From an uncultured Clostridia bacterium (GTDB lineage Bacteria; Bacillota; Clostridia; Lachnospirales; CAG-274), in assembly GCA_947591605.1 (NCBI GenBank), contig CANQDF010000001.1, positions 146,239 to 210,238 of the forward strand: a DNA stretch of 64,000 bases. The letters run 5' to 3'. Both the position numbers and the translations under genes were made by a program. Each line of letters begins with the position of its first letter. Within the stretch, counting starts at the first letter, position 1. Shown here in pieces: positions 16,933 to 26,709 of this stretch. Below the pieces are notes generated by a model, which did no database searches, was not told the DNA's origin, and saw only the letters and a program-made list of their open reading frames with translations.

Positions 16933-16962
16933 TAAAGCCCGCTTTATGGCGGGCTTTAATTG
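16933..16962 (+). terminator. Terminator or processing hairpin after rpmH
   Basis: AAAGCCCGC and GCGGGCTTT form a 9-bp stem around TTTAT, followed by a moderately T-rich tail. It separates rpmH from rnpA and may only reduce read-through. Confidence 0.7.
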
Positions 16963-17022
16963 TATTTTACAATGTAAATGGATTTTTTTGCTTATTAAAA
17001 TTATTGTAATGGGGGTAACCCT

Positions 17023-17379
17023 ATGTTATTTACCGAGTCCCTTAAAAAAAACCATCAGTTCAGGTTTGTATATAACAGGGGCAGATCAATTGCCAACAGA
17101 TACCTTGTTATGTATGTTGTAAAAAACAGTCTTGATATAAACCGCATAGGTTATTCGGTCAGCAAAAAGGTTGGCAACAGTGTTGTAAGGAGCCGTGTGA
17201 CCAGACTCCTCAGAGAGAGCTACCGCCTTAACGAGCATATGCTGGAATCGGGCTTTGACATAGTTGTAGTTGCAAGGGCGGCAATGAAGGATGCGTCATA
17301 TGCGGATGCAGAGCATTCGCTTAAGCACCTGTTAAAAAAACACAGGCTGTTAAAGGAACAGAAGGATGTATATGCTTAA
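17023..17379 (+). CDS. rnpA: Ribonuclease P protein component
   Basis: This 118-residue basic protein shows the RnpA pattern: [43 protein letters not shown] (conserved RNR-like motif, given in part [13 protein letters not shown]) and IVVVARAA. It pairs with RNase P RNA for tRNA 5' maturation. It starts after GGGGGTAACCCT. Its end overlaps yidD by eight bases. Confidence 0.96.
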   Translation: MLFTESLKKNHQFRFVYNRGRSIANRYLVMYVVKNSLDINRIGYSVSKKVGNSVVRSRVTRLLRESYRLNEHMLESGFDIVVVARAAMKDASYADAEHSLKHLLKKHRLLKEQKDVYA

Positions 17380-17587
17380 AGGCAGTGTACTTTTTTTAAT
17401 AAGGTTTTACCGTTTGTATATTTCTCCGCTTAAAATGCCGTGCTGCAGGTTTACGCCCACATGTTCGGCATATGCGTATGAGGCAATATCAAAATACGGC
17501 ATTTTAAAGGGAGGCTGTTTAAGCATAAAACGCATTTTAAAATGCCATCCGTTTTACAAGGGGGATCCATACGACCCCGTACCGTAG
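17372..17587 (+). CDS. yidD: YidD membrane insertion factor
   Basis: 71 residues, with start at the second of two nearby ATGs (17372) because GAAGG then has 6-base spacing. [29 protein letters not shown] and [19 protein letters not shown] are the YidD signatures, including the conserved Cys residues. It is thought to help YidC-dependent insertion. Order rnpA-yidD-yidC is typical. Confidence 0.95.
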   Translation: MLKGSVLFLIRFYRLYISPLKMPCCRFTPTCSAYAYEAISKYGILKGGCLSIKRILKCHPFYKGDPYDPVP

Positions 17588-17688
17588 TTTTATCGCAGTA
17601 TTTATAGGGGACGGCCCGCAAAGCAGGGTGTTTTACAGGCATCTGCATCGGGAGGCGGCCGTTCCGCCCCACACATTAGGAGGAGCTT

Positions 17689-18753
17689 ATGTTTTCAGCG
17701 CTTGATATGCTTGCCAGAACCCCGGATATATTAAATGACCCAAGCTTTATTACGGGTGCGATAGCGTGGGTTTTGGGCAAGATAGTTAATTTTTTCTTTA
17801 TATTTGTTTACAACAATATAACGCAGGTCAATTCTCTTGGCCTTTCCATAATATTTTTGACTGTATTTGCACGTCTGCTTATGACTCCTATAGCCTATAA
17901 GCAGCAAAAATCTATGTTTGTTATGCAAAAGCTTCAGCCGGAGCTGCAGAAAATAAGGGATAAATATAAGGATAATCTCTCCGACCCCGAAGTTCAGAAA
18001 AAAATGAACATAGAAACACAAAGGGTGTATACAAAGCATAACTACAGCCCTCTCAGCGGCTGTCTGCCTTTGCTTATACAAATGCCCATATTCTTCGGGC
18101 TTTACTATATAATGCGACATCCGTTTTTATATATTGATGTAATAAACGATATATATACACAGTTTTCGACCATAGTGATGGAGTTTGCCGTAAAATCAGG
18201 CTCGGACAGCTCCATAATGAAGCTTATAACAGAGTTTGGCATAAGCAAGGGCCTTGAGGCGGGCACAACGATAAATGTGGAAACGTTTGCAAGGCTTTTG
18301 AATGCGCTTGACCCCGCACAGGTACAGCAGCTTGTGCACGGCGTCGGCTCGGACTCCCTTTCTGCCCTCTTTGAGCAGAAGCAGGCTATCGAAACCTTTA
18401 TGGGTATAAGCCTTACCGAAACGGTGGGCTTCGCTCTTAACAAAAAGCTGATAATACCTGTTTTATCGGCAGCAACCACATGGCTCTCCTCATGGCTTAT
18501 GACAAGGAAGAATAAATCCGAGGATCCTCAGGTACGCAGCCAGCAGCAGATAATGAATGTTGTCATGCCTATAATGATGGCATGGATAACAACGGGTCTG
18601 CCCGGCGGTGTCGGCCTTTACTGGGTAACCTCAAACATCTTCCAGATATGTCAGCAGGCTGTGTTAAGCAGACACTTTGAAAAGAAAAAAGAGCGTGAGG
18701 AACAGGAAGAAAAGGACAGTAAAAACAAAAAGAACGGGGGCAGCAAAAAATGA
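17689..18753 (+). CDS. yidC: Membrane protein insertase YidC/Oxa1
   Basis: This 354-residue protein starts after TTAGGAGGAGCTT. It has five or so hydrophobic helices; LSIIFLTVFARLLMTPIAYKQQKSM and SPLSGCLPLLIQMPIFFGLYY (in part) form the conserved Oxa1 core with the hydrophilic-groove Arg. A less conserved insert (about 175-240) lies in the middle loop. The C-terminal tail is Lys-rich for ribosome contact. It lacks a lipobox Cys, so it is not of the SpoIIIJ lipoprotein type by sequence. It overlaps jag by four bases. Confidence 0.95.
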   Translation: MFSALDMLARTPDILNDPSFITGAIAWVLGKIVNFFFIFVYNNITQVNSLGLSIIFLTVFARLLMTPIAYKQQKSMFVMQKLQPELQKIRDKYKDNLSDPEVQKKMNIETQRVYTKHNYSPLSGCLPLLIQMPIFFGLYYIMRHPFLYIDVINDIYTQFSTIVMEFAVKSGSDSSIMKLITEFGISKGLEAGTTINVETFARLLNALDPAQVQQLVHGVGSDSLSALFEQKQAIETFMGISLTETVGFALNKKLIIPVLSAATTWLSSWLMTRKNKSEDPQVRSQQQIMNVVMPIMMAWITTGLPGGVGLYWVTSNIFQICQQAVLSRHFEKKKEREEQEEKDSKNKKNGGSKK

Positions 18754-19646
18754 TAAAATGTATCGAGATGACAGGCAAAACCGCCAGTGAAGCAATACAG
18801 GCGGCATGTGAAAAAATGGGGCTTAAAATTACCGATGTTGAGTACGAGATATTGGACGAGGGCTCCAAGGGGCTTTTTGGCATAGGCGCAAGACCCGCCA
18901 AGGTAAAGGTGTGGGTGATCGGCTATGACGAGGCTGCCGAAAAGGCTGCCGCAGAGGCTGCAAGAGCCGAGAAGGAGGCAAAAAAGCAGCTTGAGGCGGA
19001 AAAGGCAGCCAAGGAAAAGGCTGCAAAGGAAAAAGCTGCCAAGGAAAAGGCAGAAAAGGAAAGATCCGTCAAGGCGACAAAGGAGCAGAGCGAACCCGTA
19101 AAATCGGACGAGAAGACCGTAACGGACGAGCCAAGACCGGAGCGTCCTCAGCTTACCGAGGCAGATATGGAGAAGGTTGCCGCACAGAGCAAAAAGTTCC
19201 TGTCGGATGTATTTGCCGCAATGAATATCGAGGTGGAAATAGACGCAAAATTTGTGGACAGCAAGCAGCTGCTCATAAATATGGAGGGTCCCGAAATGGG
19301 AGTTGTTATAGGCAAAAGAGGTCAGACCCTCGACAGCCTGCAGCACCTTGTAGGGCTTGTGGTAAACAAGGGTGAGTTTGCATTCATTACGGTAACGCTC
19401 GATACCGAGGGTTACAGAAAAAGGCGCAGGGAAACCCTTGAGCACCTTGCATTCAACCTTGCCAAAAAGGCAAAGCATCTGCATAAAAACGTTGTGCTGG
19501 AGCCTATGAATCCATACGAAAGGCGCATTATACATTCCACCCTGCAAAACGACAGGTATGTTACCACCTACAGCGAGGGCGTAGAGCCTCACAGGTATGT
19601 GGTAATAGCGCCCAAAACAAGGGAGCAAAGGGAAAGAAATTATTGA
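18750..19646 (+). CDS. jag: RNA-binding protein Jag/KhpB
   Basis: 298 residues overlapping yidC by ATGA. It has an N-terminal Jag domain (about 1-55, EILDEGSKGLFGIGARPAKV), an Ala-Lys-Glu-rich coiled linker (about 65-125), a KH domain (GVVIGKRGQTLDSLQHLV) and an R3H domain (NPYERRIIHSTLQ). KhpB pairs with KhpA in other Firmicutes to bind RNA and influence cell elongation. The linker is longer and more repetitive (AAKEKAAKEKAEKE) than in Bacillus. Confidence 0.95.
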   Translation: MIKCIEMTGKTASEAIQAACEKMGLKITDVEYEILDEGSKGLFGIGARPAKVKVWVIGYDEAAEKAAAEAARAEKEAKKQLEAEKAAKEKAAKEKAAKEKAEKERSVKATKEQSEPVKSDEKTVTDEPRPERPQLTEADMEKVAAQSKKFLSDVFAAMNIEVEIDAKFVDSKQLLINMEGPEMGVVIGKRGQTLDSLQHLVGLVVNKGEFAFITVTLDTEGYRKRRRETLEHLAFNLAKKAKHLHKNVVLEPMNPYERRIIHSTLQNDRYVTTYSEGVEPHRYVVIAPKTREQRERNY

Positions 19647-19670
19647 TAAGATATATTTAGAGGTGAAGTT

Positions 19671-20639
19671 ATGAATATTTTTGCCGAAATGGGCAAATCA
19701 CTGTCTTTTTCAAATTACAGGCTGTACAGAAGCGACAGAGGAGGCAAAAACTTTCTCTACCTGCTTATGCTGTCGATAATAGGCTTTATAATAGTTGTAA
19801 TGCTCGGCTTTTATGTTCCTGTTATGCTTAACGGAGGCATCGAGTCGTTTCTTGACGAGGTGCCGGATTTTTCTATGTCTTCGGACGGCATACTTACAAT
19901 AGACCATGAACCTATTGACAGCGTTACGGACGAAAACCAAAGGCTTGTAGTTGATACGGGATATGAGTACGGCTATGATGACAGCACGGGCACCATATAC
20001 CGCATTATCGGATATGCGGATGACGCATCGGGCTATACTACCGAGGATGTTATAGATGTATCTCAGTACAGCCAGAGTGCGGTAATATCCAAAAATGCGC
20101 TTGTAATGTATCAGCAGGGGCAGTGTGAGGTTCTGGAATATAACGAGATCCCTGCCAATATACTCTCGAAAATAAGCAACGAGGGTCTGCTTGAGCTTAT
20201 AAAAAGTATGGCAATTATAATTACCGTAATAGTATTTTTTGCGTTTATAATAAGGCTTGCTTTATGGAATATTGTAAATGCGGCTATAGGCGCAATAATA
20301 AGCAGCAATATGGGCGTAAAAAACACCTTCGGACAGAACTATGCAATGGCGCTCAGAGCTTATACACCCGTGTACCTTGTATCCTGCATACTTGTGGCAT
20401 TCGGTATAAGCGTGCCGTTCAAGTGGGTGATCATGCTGCTTGTAACGGGCTTTATACTCTCAAAGGCAATAAAGACTATCAAGGCTCAGCTTGAAAAGGA
20501 CGCTGCCGAGGCAGCTATGACCGCTGCGGCTCCCAATGCCGACAGCGACCTTATGTTCCGTGCCATGTACGGAGAAAACGATGTATATCATAATACCGGC
20601 TCGGATACAAATACCGACGGTAACGACAACAGATATTGA
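19671..20639 (+). CDS. Multi-pass membrane protein, DUF1189-like
   Basis: 322 residues with membrane segments near 23-50, 180-215 and 230-275. The segment between the first two is extracytoplasmic (about 55-175) and has many acidic and aromatic residues. The start motif LSFSNYRLYRSDRGGKNFLYLLML (in part SNYRLYRSDRGGKNF) resembles the DUF1189 family, which is of unknown function. It is inserted between jag and mnmE, a position often held by other small genes. GAGGTGAAGTT precedes the ATG. Confidence 0.55.
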   Translation: MNIFAEMGKSLSFSNYRLYRSDRGGKNFLYLLMLSIIGFIIVVMLGFYVPVMLNGGIESFLDEVPDFSMSSDGILTIDHEPIDSVTDENQRLVVDTGYEYGYDDSTGTIYRIIGYADDASGYTTEDVIDVSQYSQSAVISKNALVMYQQGQCEVLEYNEIPANILSKISNEGLLELIKSMAIIITVIVFFAFIIRLALWNIVNAAIGAIISSNMGVKNTFGQNYAMALRAYTPVYLVSCILVAFGISVPFKWVIMLLVTGFILSKAIKTIKAQLEKDAAEAAMTAAAPNADSDLMFRAMYGENDVYHNTGSDTNTDGNDNRY

Positions 20640-20644
20640 TTTTT

Positions 20645-20675
20645 TGGGGCTGTCAGCTTTGACAGCCCAATTTTG
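20645..20675 (+). terminator. Hairpin terminator before mnmE
   Basis: GGGCTGTCA pairs with TGACAGCCC around GCTT, followed by AATTTTG. The T-tract is short, so partial read-through into mnmE is likely. Confidence 0.6.
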
Positions 20676-20690
20676 TATGAGGTGACAATT

Positions 20691-22076
20691 ATGCTCAAGG
20701 TAAATCTGGATGATACCATAGCGGCGCTGTCCACACCCGCAGGCAGCGGAGGCATAGGCATAGTGCGCATAAGCGGACCCGATGCCGTAGAGGTGGCAGA
20801 CAGGCTTTTTGTGCCTGCAAAGGGCAAGCCCCTTGGGGAGAGAAAAAGCCACACGGTAAGCTACGGCAAAATAGTGTACGATGGCAGAGTATGCGACGAG
20901 GTGCTTGTAAGCATAATGAGAGCCCCCAATACCTATACCCGTGAGGATATTGCCGAGATAAACTGCCACGGCGGAATAAGGTCGGTAACGGCTGTGCTGG
21001 AGGCTGTGCTGAAGTCGGGTGCAAGGCTTGCCGAGCCGGGAGAGTTTACCAAGCGTGCATTTTTAAACGGCAGGATAGACCTTACACAGGCAGAGGCGGT
21101 GGCGGATATAATATCCGCAAAAACGGACAAAAGCCGTGAGGCGGCGCTAAAACGGCTGGACGGCAGCCTGTGCGTCAAAATAAGGGCGCTTAGGGAGAAG
21201 ATACTGCTTATGCTTGCCAATATCGAGGCTGCGATAGACTATCCCGAGCATGATGACGAAACAATGACCTACGAGTCTGTGGCAAACGGCAGCAGGGAGC
21301 TTATGTCCGAGCTTGACAGGCTTATTGCAGGCGCCGATACGGGCAGGATATACAAGGAAGGCATAAAAACAGTTATACTGGGCAAGCCCAATGTGGGCAA
21401 AAGCTCTCTTTTAAATGCGGCGGTGGATGAGGAAAGAGCCATAGTTACCGATATACCCGGCACCACACGGGATGTGCTGGAGGAGCTGATAAACATAAAC
21501 GGCATACCTCTCAGGCTGACAGATACCGCAGGCATAAGGGATACAGACAACCCCATTGAAAAAATAGGGGTGGAAAAAAGCCGCAGCCTTGCGGACGAGG
21601 CGGATCTTGTGCTGCTTATGCTGGACGGCTCAAGACCCCTTGACGATGAGGACAGGAAGCTTATAAACCTGTCGGAAAACAAAAACAGGATAGTAATCAT
21701 CAACAAGAGCGACCTTGCGCAGTGTATTGATATTAGCGAAATAACAGCGCTTACAGGCAGCGATCCGATAGCTGTGTCCGTTAAACAGGACAGCGGTATA
21801 GAGCTTATATACGAGCGCATAAGGTCAATGTTTCTTGGCGGCAGCATAGCTGCGGACGATGAGGTGCTTATTTCCTCCGAAAGAAACAAAAACAGTCTGT
21901 ACAAAGCAAAACAATTCCTTTATAATGTAATTGAAACGGTAGACAACCGTATGCCCGAGGATCTTATATCCATAGATCTAACACAGGCATACGAGGCGCT
22001 CGGTGAGATAACGGGCGAAACGCTTGACGAGGATATAATAGATAAGATATTCAGTGAATTTTGTCTGGGCAAGTAA
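20691..22076 (+). CDS. mnmE: tRNA modification GTPase MnmE
   Basis: 461 residues starting at 20691 after GAGGTGACA. The N-terminal formyl-THF-binding domain has STPAGSGGIGIVRISG. The central GTPase domain holds GKPNVGKSSLLNA, DIPGTTRD, DTAGIRDT and NKSD. The C-terminus ends FCLGK, keeping the catalytic-type Cys. With MnmG it makes the cmnm5 modification on U34 of several tRNAs. mnmG follows within 14 bases. Confidence 0.97.
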   Translation: MLKVNLDDTIAALSTPAGSGGIGIVRISGPDAVEVADRLFVPAKGKPLGERKSHTVSYGKIVYDGRVCDEVLVSIMRAPNTYTREDIAEINCHGGIRSVTAVLEAVLKSGARLAEPGEFTKRAFLNGRIDLTQAEAVADIISAKTDKSREAALKRLDGSLCVKIRALREKILLMLANIEAAIDYPEHDDETMTYESVANGSRELMSELDRLIAGADTGRIYKEGIKTVILGKPNVGKSSLLNAAVDEERAIVTDIPGTTRDVLEELININGIPLRLTDTAGIRDTDNPIEKIGVEKSRSLADEADLVLLMLDGSRPLDDEDRKLINLSENKNRIVIINKSDLAQCIDISEITALTGSDPIAVSVKQDSGIELIYERIRSMFLGGSIAADDEVLISSERNKNSLYKAKQFLYNVIETVDNRMPEDLISIDLTQAYEALGEITGETLDEDIIDKIFSEFCLGK

Positions 22077-22090
22077 TTTGAGGTGAAAAT

Positions 22091-23968
22091 ATGGCACAAT
22101 TGTATGAAGCCGAAAGCGCCGATGTAGTGGTTATCGGTGCGGGTCATGCGGGCTGTGAGGCGGCGCTTGCCTCTGCAAGGCTGGGGCTTGAAACCATTAT
22201 ATTTACAATAAATCTGGACAGCATAGGCATGATGCCCTGCAACCCCAACATAGGCGGCAGCTCCAAGGGTCACCTTGTAAGAGAGGTGGATGCGCTCGGC
22301 GGCGAGATGGGCAAAAACATAGATAAAACCTATATACAAAGCCGTATGTTAAATATGGGTAAGGGTCCTGCGGTGTACTCGCTCAGGGCTCAGGCGGACA
22401 AGAACCGATACCATACCGAGATGAAAAAAACACTTGAAAATACCGATCACCTCCATATAAGGCAGGGAGAGGTCGTGGATATACTCACCGATGAGGATAA
22501 CAGGGTCACGGGCGTTGTAACGGAGTCGGATGCGCTTTACAGATGCCGTGCCGTTGTTATATGCACGGGTACCTATTTAAAATCACGCTGCCTTTACGGC
22601 AGTACGGTGATACAGAGCGGGCCCAACGGACTGCGCAATTCCACCCATCTGAGCGAGTGCCTTAAACGGCTCGGCGTAAAGCTTATGCGCTATAAAACGG
22701 GTACTCCTGCCAGGATAGACAAAAGAACGGTGGATTTTTCAAAAATGCAGGAGCAAAAGGGCGATGAAAAGCTAGTGCCCTTCAGCTTTGAAAACCGTCC
22801 CGAGGATATAGAAAGGGAGCAGGTGAGCTGCTACCTTACCTATACAAATAAGCAAACGCACGATATAATAAGGGCTAACCTTGACCGCTCTCCGCTTTAT
22901 TCGGGCGTTATAGAGGGAACGGGGCCCAGGTACTGTCCGTCCATAGAGGACAAGGTGGTGCGCTTTGCGGATAAGGAAAGACATCAGATATTTATAGAAC
23001 CAGAGGGTGAGGATACCAACGAGCTGTATGTTTCGGGCATGAGCAGCTCCCTGCCCGAGGATGTTCAGCAGGCTATGTACAGGACGCTGCCGGGGCTTGA
23101 AAACTGCCGTATAATGCGTACTGCATATGCCATAGAGTACGATTGCATAAACGCCAACCAGCTTAAGCTGAGCCTTGAGTTTAAAAATATCGCAGGGCTT
23201 TTCAGCGCAGGTCAGTCCAACGGCACCAGCGGCTATGAGGAGGCTGCGGCACAGGGTATAATAGGCGGCATAAATGCGGCTATGTACTGCCTTGGCAGGC
23301 AGCCGCTTATAATAGACCGCTCCGAGGGCTACATAGGTGTGCTTATAGACGACATAATAACCAAGGAGAGCCGTGAGCCTTACCGTATGATGACCTCCAG
23401 GGCGGAGTACCGTCTGCTTCTCAGACAGGACAATGCCGACTTAAGGCTTACGGAAAAGGGACATGAAATAGGGCTTATAAGCGATGAGCGCTATGAGAGC
23501 TTTTTAAGGAAAAAAGCCGATATACGATCCGAAATCAAGAGGGTGGGCAAGGTAAATATAGCTCCCTCCGAGGAGGTAAACAGGCTGCTTGTATCTCTCG
23601 GCACTGCACCGATCGAAACGGGCGCAAAGCTCTGCGAGCTTATACGCCGTCCCGAGCTGAGCTACGATCTGCTCTCTCCCATAGATACGGAAAGGCCTGC
23701 TTTAAGCGATGAGGTAAGGGAGCAGGTAAATATACAGATAAAGTATGAGGGATATATAAAAAGACAGCTTGCGCAGGTAGAGCAGTTTAAAAAGCTGGAG
23801 CAGAGGCGCATACCCGAGGACATCGACTACGGCAAGGTATCGGGCTTAAGGATAGAGGCAAGGCAAAAGCTTGCCGCCGTGCGCCCGGTAAGCATAGGTC
23901 AGGCAAGCAGGATAAGCGGCGTAAGTCCTGCGGACGTAAATATGCTGCTTGTACATATTGAAAGATAG
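22091..23968 (+). CDS. mnmG: tRNA uridine-5-carboxymethylaminomethyl modification enzyme MnmG
   Basis: 625 residues. FAD-binding [41 protein letters not shown] (each cited in part) and [16 protein letters not shown] are hallmark motifs. The C-terminal helical domain binds MnmE. Length is normal. GAGGTGAAAAT precedes the ATG. It acts with the MnmE gene product encoded just upstream. Confidence 0.97.
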   Translation: MAQLYEAESADVVVIGAGHAGCEAALASARLGLETIIFTINLDSIGMMPCNPNIGGSSKGHLVREVDALGGEMGKNIDKTYIQSRMLNMGKGPAVYSLRAQADKNRYHTEMKKTLENTDHLHIRQGEVVDILTDEDNRVTGVVTESDALYRCRAVVICTGTYLKSRCLYGSTVIQSGPNGLRNSTHLSECLKRLGVKLMRYKTGTPARIDKRTVDFSKMQEQKGDEKLVPFSFENRPEDIEREQVSCYLTYTNKQTHDIIRANLDRSPLYSGVIEGTGPRYCPSIEDKVVRFADKERHQIFIEPEGEDTNELYVSGMSSSLPEDVQQAMYRTLPGLENCRIMRTAYAIEYDCINANQLKLSLEFKNIAGLFSAGQSNGTSGYEEAAAQGIIGGINAAMYCLGRQPLIIDRSEGYIGVLIDDIITKESREPYRMMTSRAEYRLLLRQDNADLRLTEKGHEIGLISDERYESFLRKKADIRSEIKRVGKVNIAPSEEVNRLLVSLGTAPIETGAKLCELIRRPELSYDLLSPIDTERPALSDEVREQVNIQIKYEGYIKRQLAQVEQFKKLEQRRIPEDIDYGKVSGLRIEARQKLAAVRPVSIGQASRISGVSPADVNMLLVHIER

Positions 23969-23976
23969 GTGATAAT

Positions 23977-24702
23977 ATGGGATTTTTTGATATATTTGAC
24001 GATGTATTGAACACTCTTAACGATATTTCCGGCAGCGGACGTTCAAGAGAACAGAGGGAATACGAAAGAAAGCTGAACGAAGCGGGGTCGCTGGGCAACG
24101 TTTTTGAAAATGCGGAAAAATATGATGTGGATATATTTGACCACAAGGAGAGCAACGGTTATATCAAAAACAACAATGATTTTATAAGCAAACAGCTTAA
24201 CTTGGTGAATGCCAATTTTGATGCAAGGGTCTTTATGACCTGGGCAAAAAATCTGTTCTCGGCTGTGGCGTCGGCACACAGCAGGGCGGAGCTGCCCTCG
24301 GATATGAGAGCCTTTGTAAGCAAGGATTTTGATTTTGAGGGCTGCAATATCAGGCTGGATGGTTTTTCGGCTTGCTATATGCACCTTTATCGCCGTGAGG
24401 GAGAAAACGAGCTTTTGCAGGTGTATATCTCCGTATTGGACAAACCGGGGATCTCCGACAGAGAGGCAAAAAGGTATTTTATGCGCTTTTTCAGACCCTC
24501 GCAGTTCAGGATAGAGGATATGCGCAAGGTAAAAATATCCGCCTGCCCAAACTGCGGTGCGCCCGTAAAGTTTAAAAGAGGGGATACGGAGCAATGCGCA
24601 TACTGCGGTCATTATGTCACCTTTGAGGAGTACGGCTGGCAGCTTACGGAGATAGAGCCGATAACCGAGGATACCGTCATAGAGAATATAGGTGAAATAT
24701 GA
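23977..24702 (+). CDS. TIM44-like protein with C-terminal zinc ribbon
   Basis: 241 residues. The middle part (about 65-180) has the TIM44/calcium-uniporter-like helix-strand pattern (DFISKQLNLVNANFDARVF, then a beta region about YMHLYRREGENELLQVYI). The C-terminus has CPNCGAPVKFKRGDTEQCAYCG, a four-Cys zinc ribbon, then YGWQLTEIE. Such proteins are usually membrane-linked in Firmicutes, but no N-terminal helix is present here. Its insertion between mnmG and rsmG is unusual. It overlaps rsmG by ATGA. Function unknown. Confidence 0.7.
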   Translation: MGFFDIFDDVLNTLNDISGSGRSREQREYERKLNEAGSLGNVFENAEKYDVDIFDHKESNGYIKNNNDFISKQLNLVNANFDARVFMTWAKNLFSAVASAHSRAELPSDMRAFVSKDFDFEGCNIRLDGFSACYMHLYRREGENELLQVYISVLDKPGISDREAKRYFMRFFRPSQFRIEDMRKVKISACPNCGAPVKFKRGDTEQCAYCGHYVTFEEYGWQLTEIEPITEDTVIENIGEI

Positions 24703-25406
24703 GAGAGCTTCTGGAGAAAATATGCCTTGAAATGGGTATAGCCCTTGACGGCAGGCAGCTCGACGCCCTTGTGCGCTATAAGGAGCTGCTGCTTGAATGG
24801 AACGAAAAAATGAACCTTACCGCCATAACGGACGAGAGGGAGATAGCCGTAAAGCATTTTGCGGACTGTCTTTCCGTGCTGTGCATAAGGGATATAGGCG
24901 GCAAAAGCGTTATAGATGTGGGCACGGGCGCAGGCTTTCCGGGGCTTGTGCTTAAAATTGCGGTGCCCGATATTTCTCTTACTCTGCTTGACAGCCTTAA
25001 CAAAAGGATAACCTTTCTTAAAGCCGTTTGTGAGGAGCTGGGGCTTGACGATGTAAGGTGCCTGCATATGAGAGCCGAGGAGGGCGGCAGAGAACCCGAT
25101 TTGAGGGAAAAATTTGATATCTGTGCCTCCCGTGCGGTAGCAAGGCTCAATGTGCTTGCGGAATACACCCTGCCCTTTGTAAAATGCGGCGGTGAACTTA
25201 TTGCCCTTAAGGGTCCCTCGGCAGACGAGGAGATAAGCATGGCGGAGAGGGCTGCCGCCGTACTGGGCGGAAGGATAATGACGCCCGAAAGCGTGCATCT
25301 GCCCGAAAGCGAGCTTGAGCATAAAATAATTGTCATTAAAAAATGCAGAAATACGCCGGGCAAATATCCGAGAAATCCGGGTAAGATAAAGGCGTCGCCC
25401 CTGTAA
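24699..25406 (+). CDS. rsmG: 16S rRNA (guanine-N7)-methyltransferase RsmG
   Basis: 235 residues with LLLEWNEKMNLTAITDEREIAVKHFADC (in part NLTAITDEREIAVKHF) and SAM-binding VIDVGTGAGFPGLVLKI, both diagnostic for RsmG/GidB. It methylates G527 of 16S rRNA; loss gives low-level streptomycin resistance in other species. The usual next genes (parA/noc) are absent and a terminator follows. Confidence 0.96.
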   Translation: MRELLEKICLEMGIALDGRQLDALVRYKELLLEWNEKMNLTAITDEREIAVKHFADCLSVLCIRDIGGKSVIDVGTGAGFPGLVLKIAVPDISLTLLDSLNKRITFLKAVCEELGLDDVRCLHMRAEEGGREPDLREKFDICASRAVARLNVLAEYTLPFVKCGGELIALKGPSADEEISMAERAAAVLGGRIMTPESVHLPESELEHKIIVIKKCRNTPGKYPRNPGKIKASPL

Positions 25407-25480
25407 AGAGCGTCTTTTGGGTGTACTGAAAAAGTAAACTTGGTTTTGTTCAGAGTCCTTGACAAAGAACGTGTTTGGTA

Positions 25481-25522
25481 TGAAAACAGCGCTGCCGATG
25501 ATAAATTGGCAACGCTGTTTTA
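25481..25522. terminator. Bidirectional terminator between rsmG and rpn-like gene
   Basis: AAAACAGCGCTGCC and GGCAACGCTGTTTT form a long stem around an 11-base loop with A/T tracts on both sides, suitable for both converging genes. Confidence 0.8.
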
Positions 25523-25531
25523 AATTTGCAA

Positions 25532-26437
25532 TTATACTGTATTAATGCCGTTTTTTGCTATTTCTTCGATCTCTTCGACGGAAAGCCCGGAAATATCGGC
25601 TATCTCCTCATTGGGATATCTGCCCAACATTTTTTTAATGATATAATATTTCATATTATTTTCGCCTTTGATTATACCCTCGGCAATACCCTCGGCTTTG
25701 CCTCTGGCTTCACCCCTGGCTTCCCCTCTGGCAATTATTTTATCCAAAACATCACACATATTGGCACGCTCCTCTCTATGCTCTTTATAATATTCATCTT
25801 CAAATCTGTTGTCATCGGTCAGGGTCTTCATAAGGACAAGAAGCTCCCAGATGTGTCTGACCTCGTCGTTCATGGGTACATAATTTCCCGTTTCGTGTAC
25901 CTGTACAAAATAATCTGCAATTATCTTAAAATCACTCTTGAATTTGTTTATCGTTTTTCTTGGCAAAAAAGCAACATCCACAACATTTATTTTATAATTA
26001 TTTACAAAAGGACGTACCTTATCACCGACTTTAAAGCAATCATAAAGGGAAGTATATTTATCCCAGCGCCTGTCGGAAAAATTGAGCACCAAAGTTATAA
26101 CGGGACACGGTTCAAGGTTGTTTGCCAGCATATGCCTGTAAGAGGCACCGTCATAGCCTATAACTCTCAAAGGCATATTTTTGTCAATGTTTGTCTGATT
26201 TTCTATGCCCAGAATAGAGATTATAACATTTTCACGCTTCCATTTTTTTGCGACATCTCTTTGCTGCTGCCGTACATTGTCGTCTTCAGCCAGCATAGAA
26301 CCCGTATCCATATCCTCAAGCTCGTTTTCCTTGACCTCATTTTCTCCGTCGAAAATGAGAACATTTACGATGTCCGAAAAGACATCATTAAAGCTTTCAA
26401 GATGTTTTTCGGCTATATCCTTTTTGTTTCTGCTCAT
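25532..26437 (-). CDS. Rpn-family (PDDEXK) recombination-promoting nuclease/putative transposase
   Basis: 301 residues. The N-terminal part shows the Lachnospiraceae-type Rpn pattern: FNDVFSDIVNVLIFDGENE, ENVIISILGIENQTNID and MPLRVIGYDGASYRHML. The C-terminus has the repeated ARGEARGEARGKAEGIAEG linker typical of this family. Rpn proteins are PDDEXK nucleases that promote RecA-independent recombination, and some are anti-phage or mobile in gut bacteria. It is the only - strand gene within the first 34 kb. No inverted repeats mark its ends. AAAGGT precedes the ATG. Confidence 0.8.
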   Translation of the reverse strand: MSRNKKDIAEKHLESFNDVFSDIVNVLIFDGENEVKENELEDMDTGSMLAEDDNVRQQQRDVAKKWKRENVIISILGIENQTNIDKNMPLRVIGYDGASYRHMLANNLEPCPVITLVLNFSDRRWDKYTSLYDCFKVGDKVRPFVNNYKINVVDVAFLPRKTINKFKSDFKIIADYFVQVHETGNYVPMNDEVRHIWELLVLMKTLTDDNRFEDEYYKEHREERANMCDVLDKIIARGEARGEARGKAEGIAEGIIKGENNMKYYIIKKMLGRYPNEEIADISGLSVEEIEEIAKNGINTV

Positions 26438-26644
26438 TTGTGTACCTTTCTCGGTGACTGTTACCCATATCCGTATTTATATTATATACCCAAAACGGCG
26501 GTATTACAATACCTATTTTATGCGGTTCGACGGTTTAAAAGGGACAATATGATAACGCCCTTTCCCTTTACGGGTCCAACTGTTATATTATATCTTGGCA
26601 TATATAATAATATCGTATGTCGGGTGCAAAATACAAGCTGTATG

Positions 26645-26673
26645 TTGAAATAAGCATTTATTTGTGTTATATT
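26645..26673 (+). promoter_or_regulatory. Promoter of hydrogenase gene
   Basis: TTGAAA (26645-26650) and TATATT (26668-26673) are 17 bases apart, 36 bases before the ATG. Confidence 0.65.
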
Positions 26674-26709
26674 TATAAAAACAGAGTAAAAAACAAACAG
26701 GAGGATTTT

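Noticed and set aside
16696..17022. oriC beside rpmH
   Set aside because: No dnaA gene and no TTATCCACA-like cluster is visible in these gaps.
25407..25480. Fifth copy of the mosaic repeat
   Set aside because: Only a short CTGAAAAAGTAAAC resemblance exists, without the core, hairpins or the far end.
25526..26653. 375-codon + strand frame opposite the Rpn gene
   Set aside because: The - strand frame has clear Rpn motifs and a ribosome site; the + strand product is a hydrophobic shadow.
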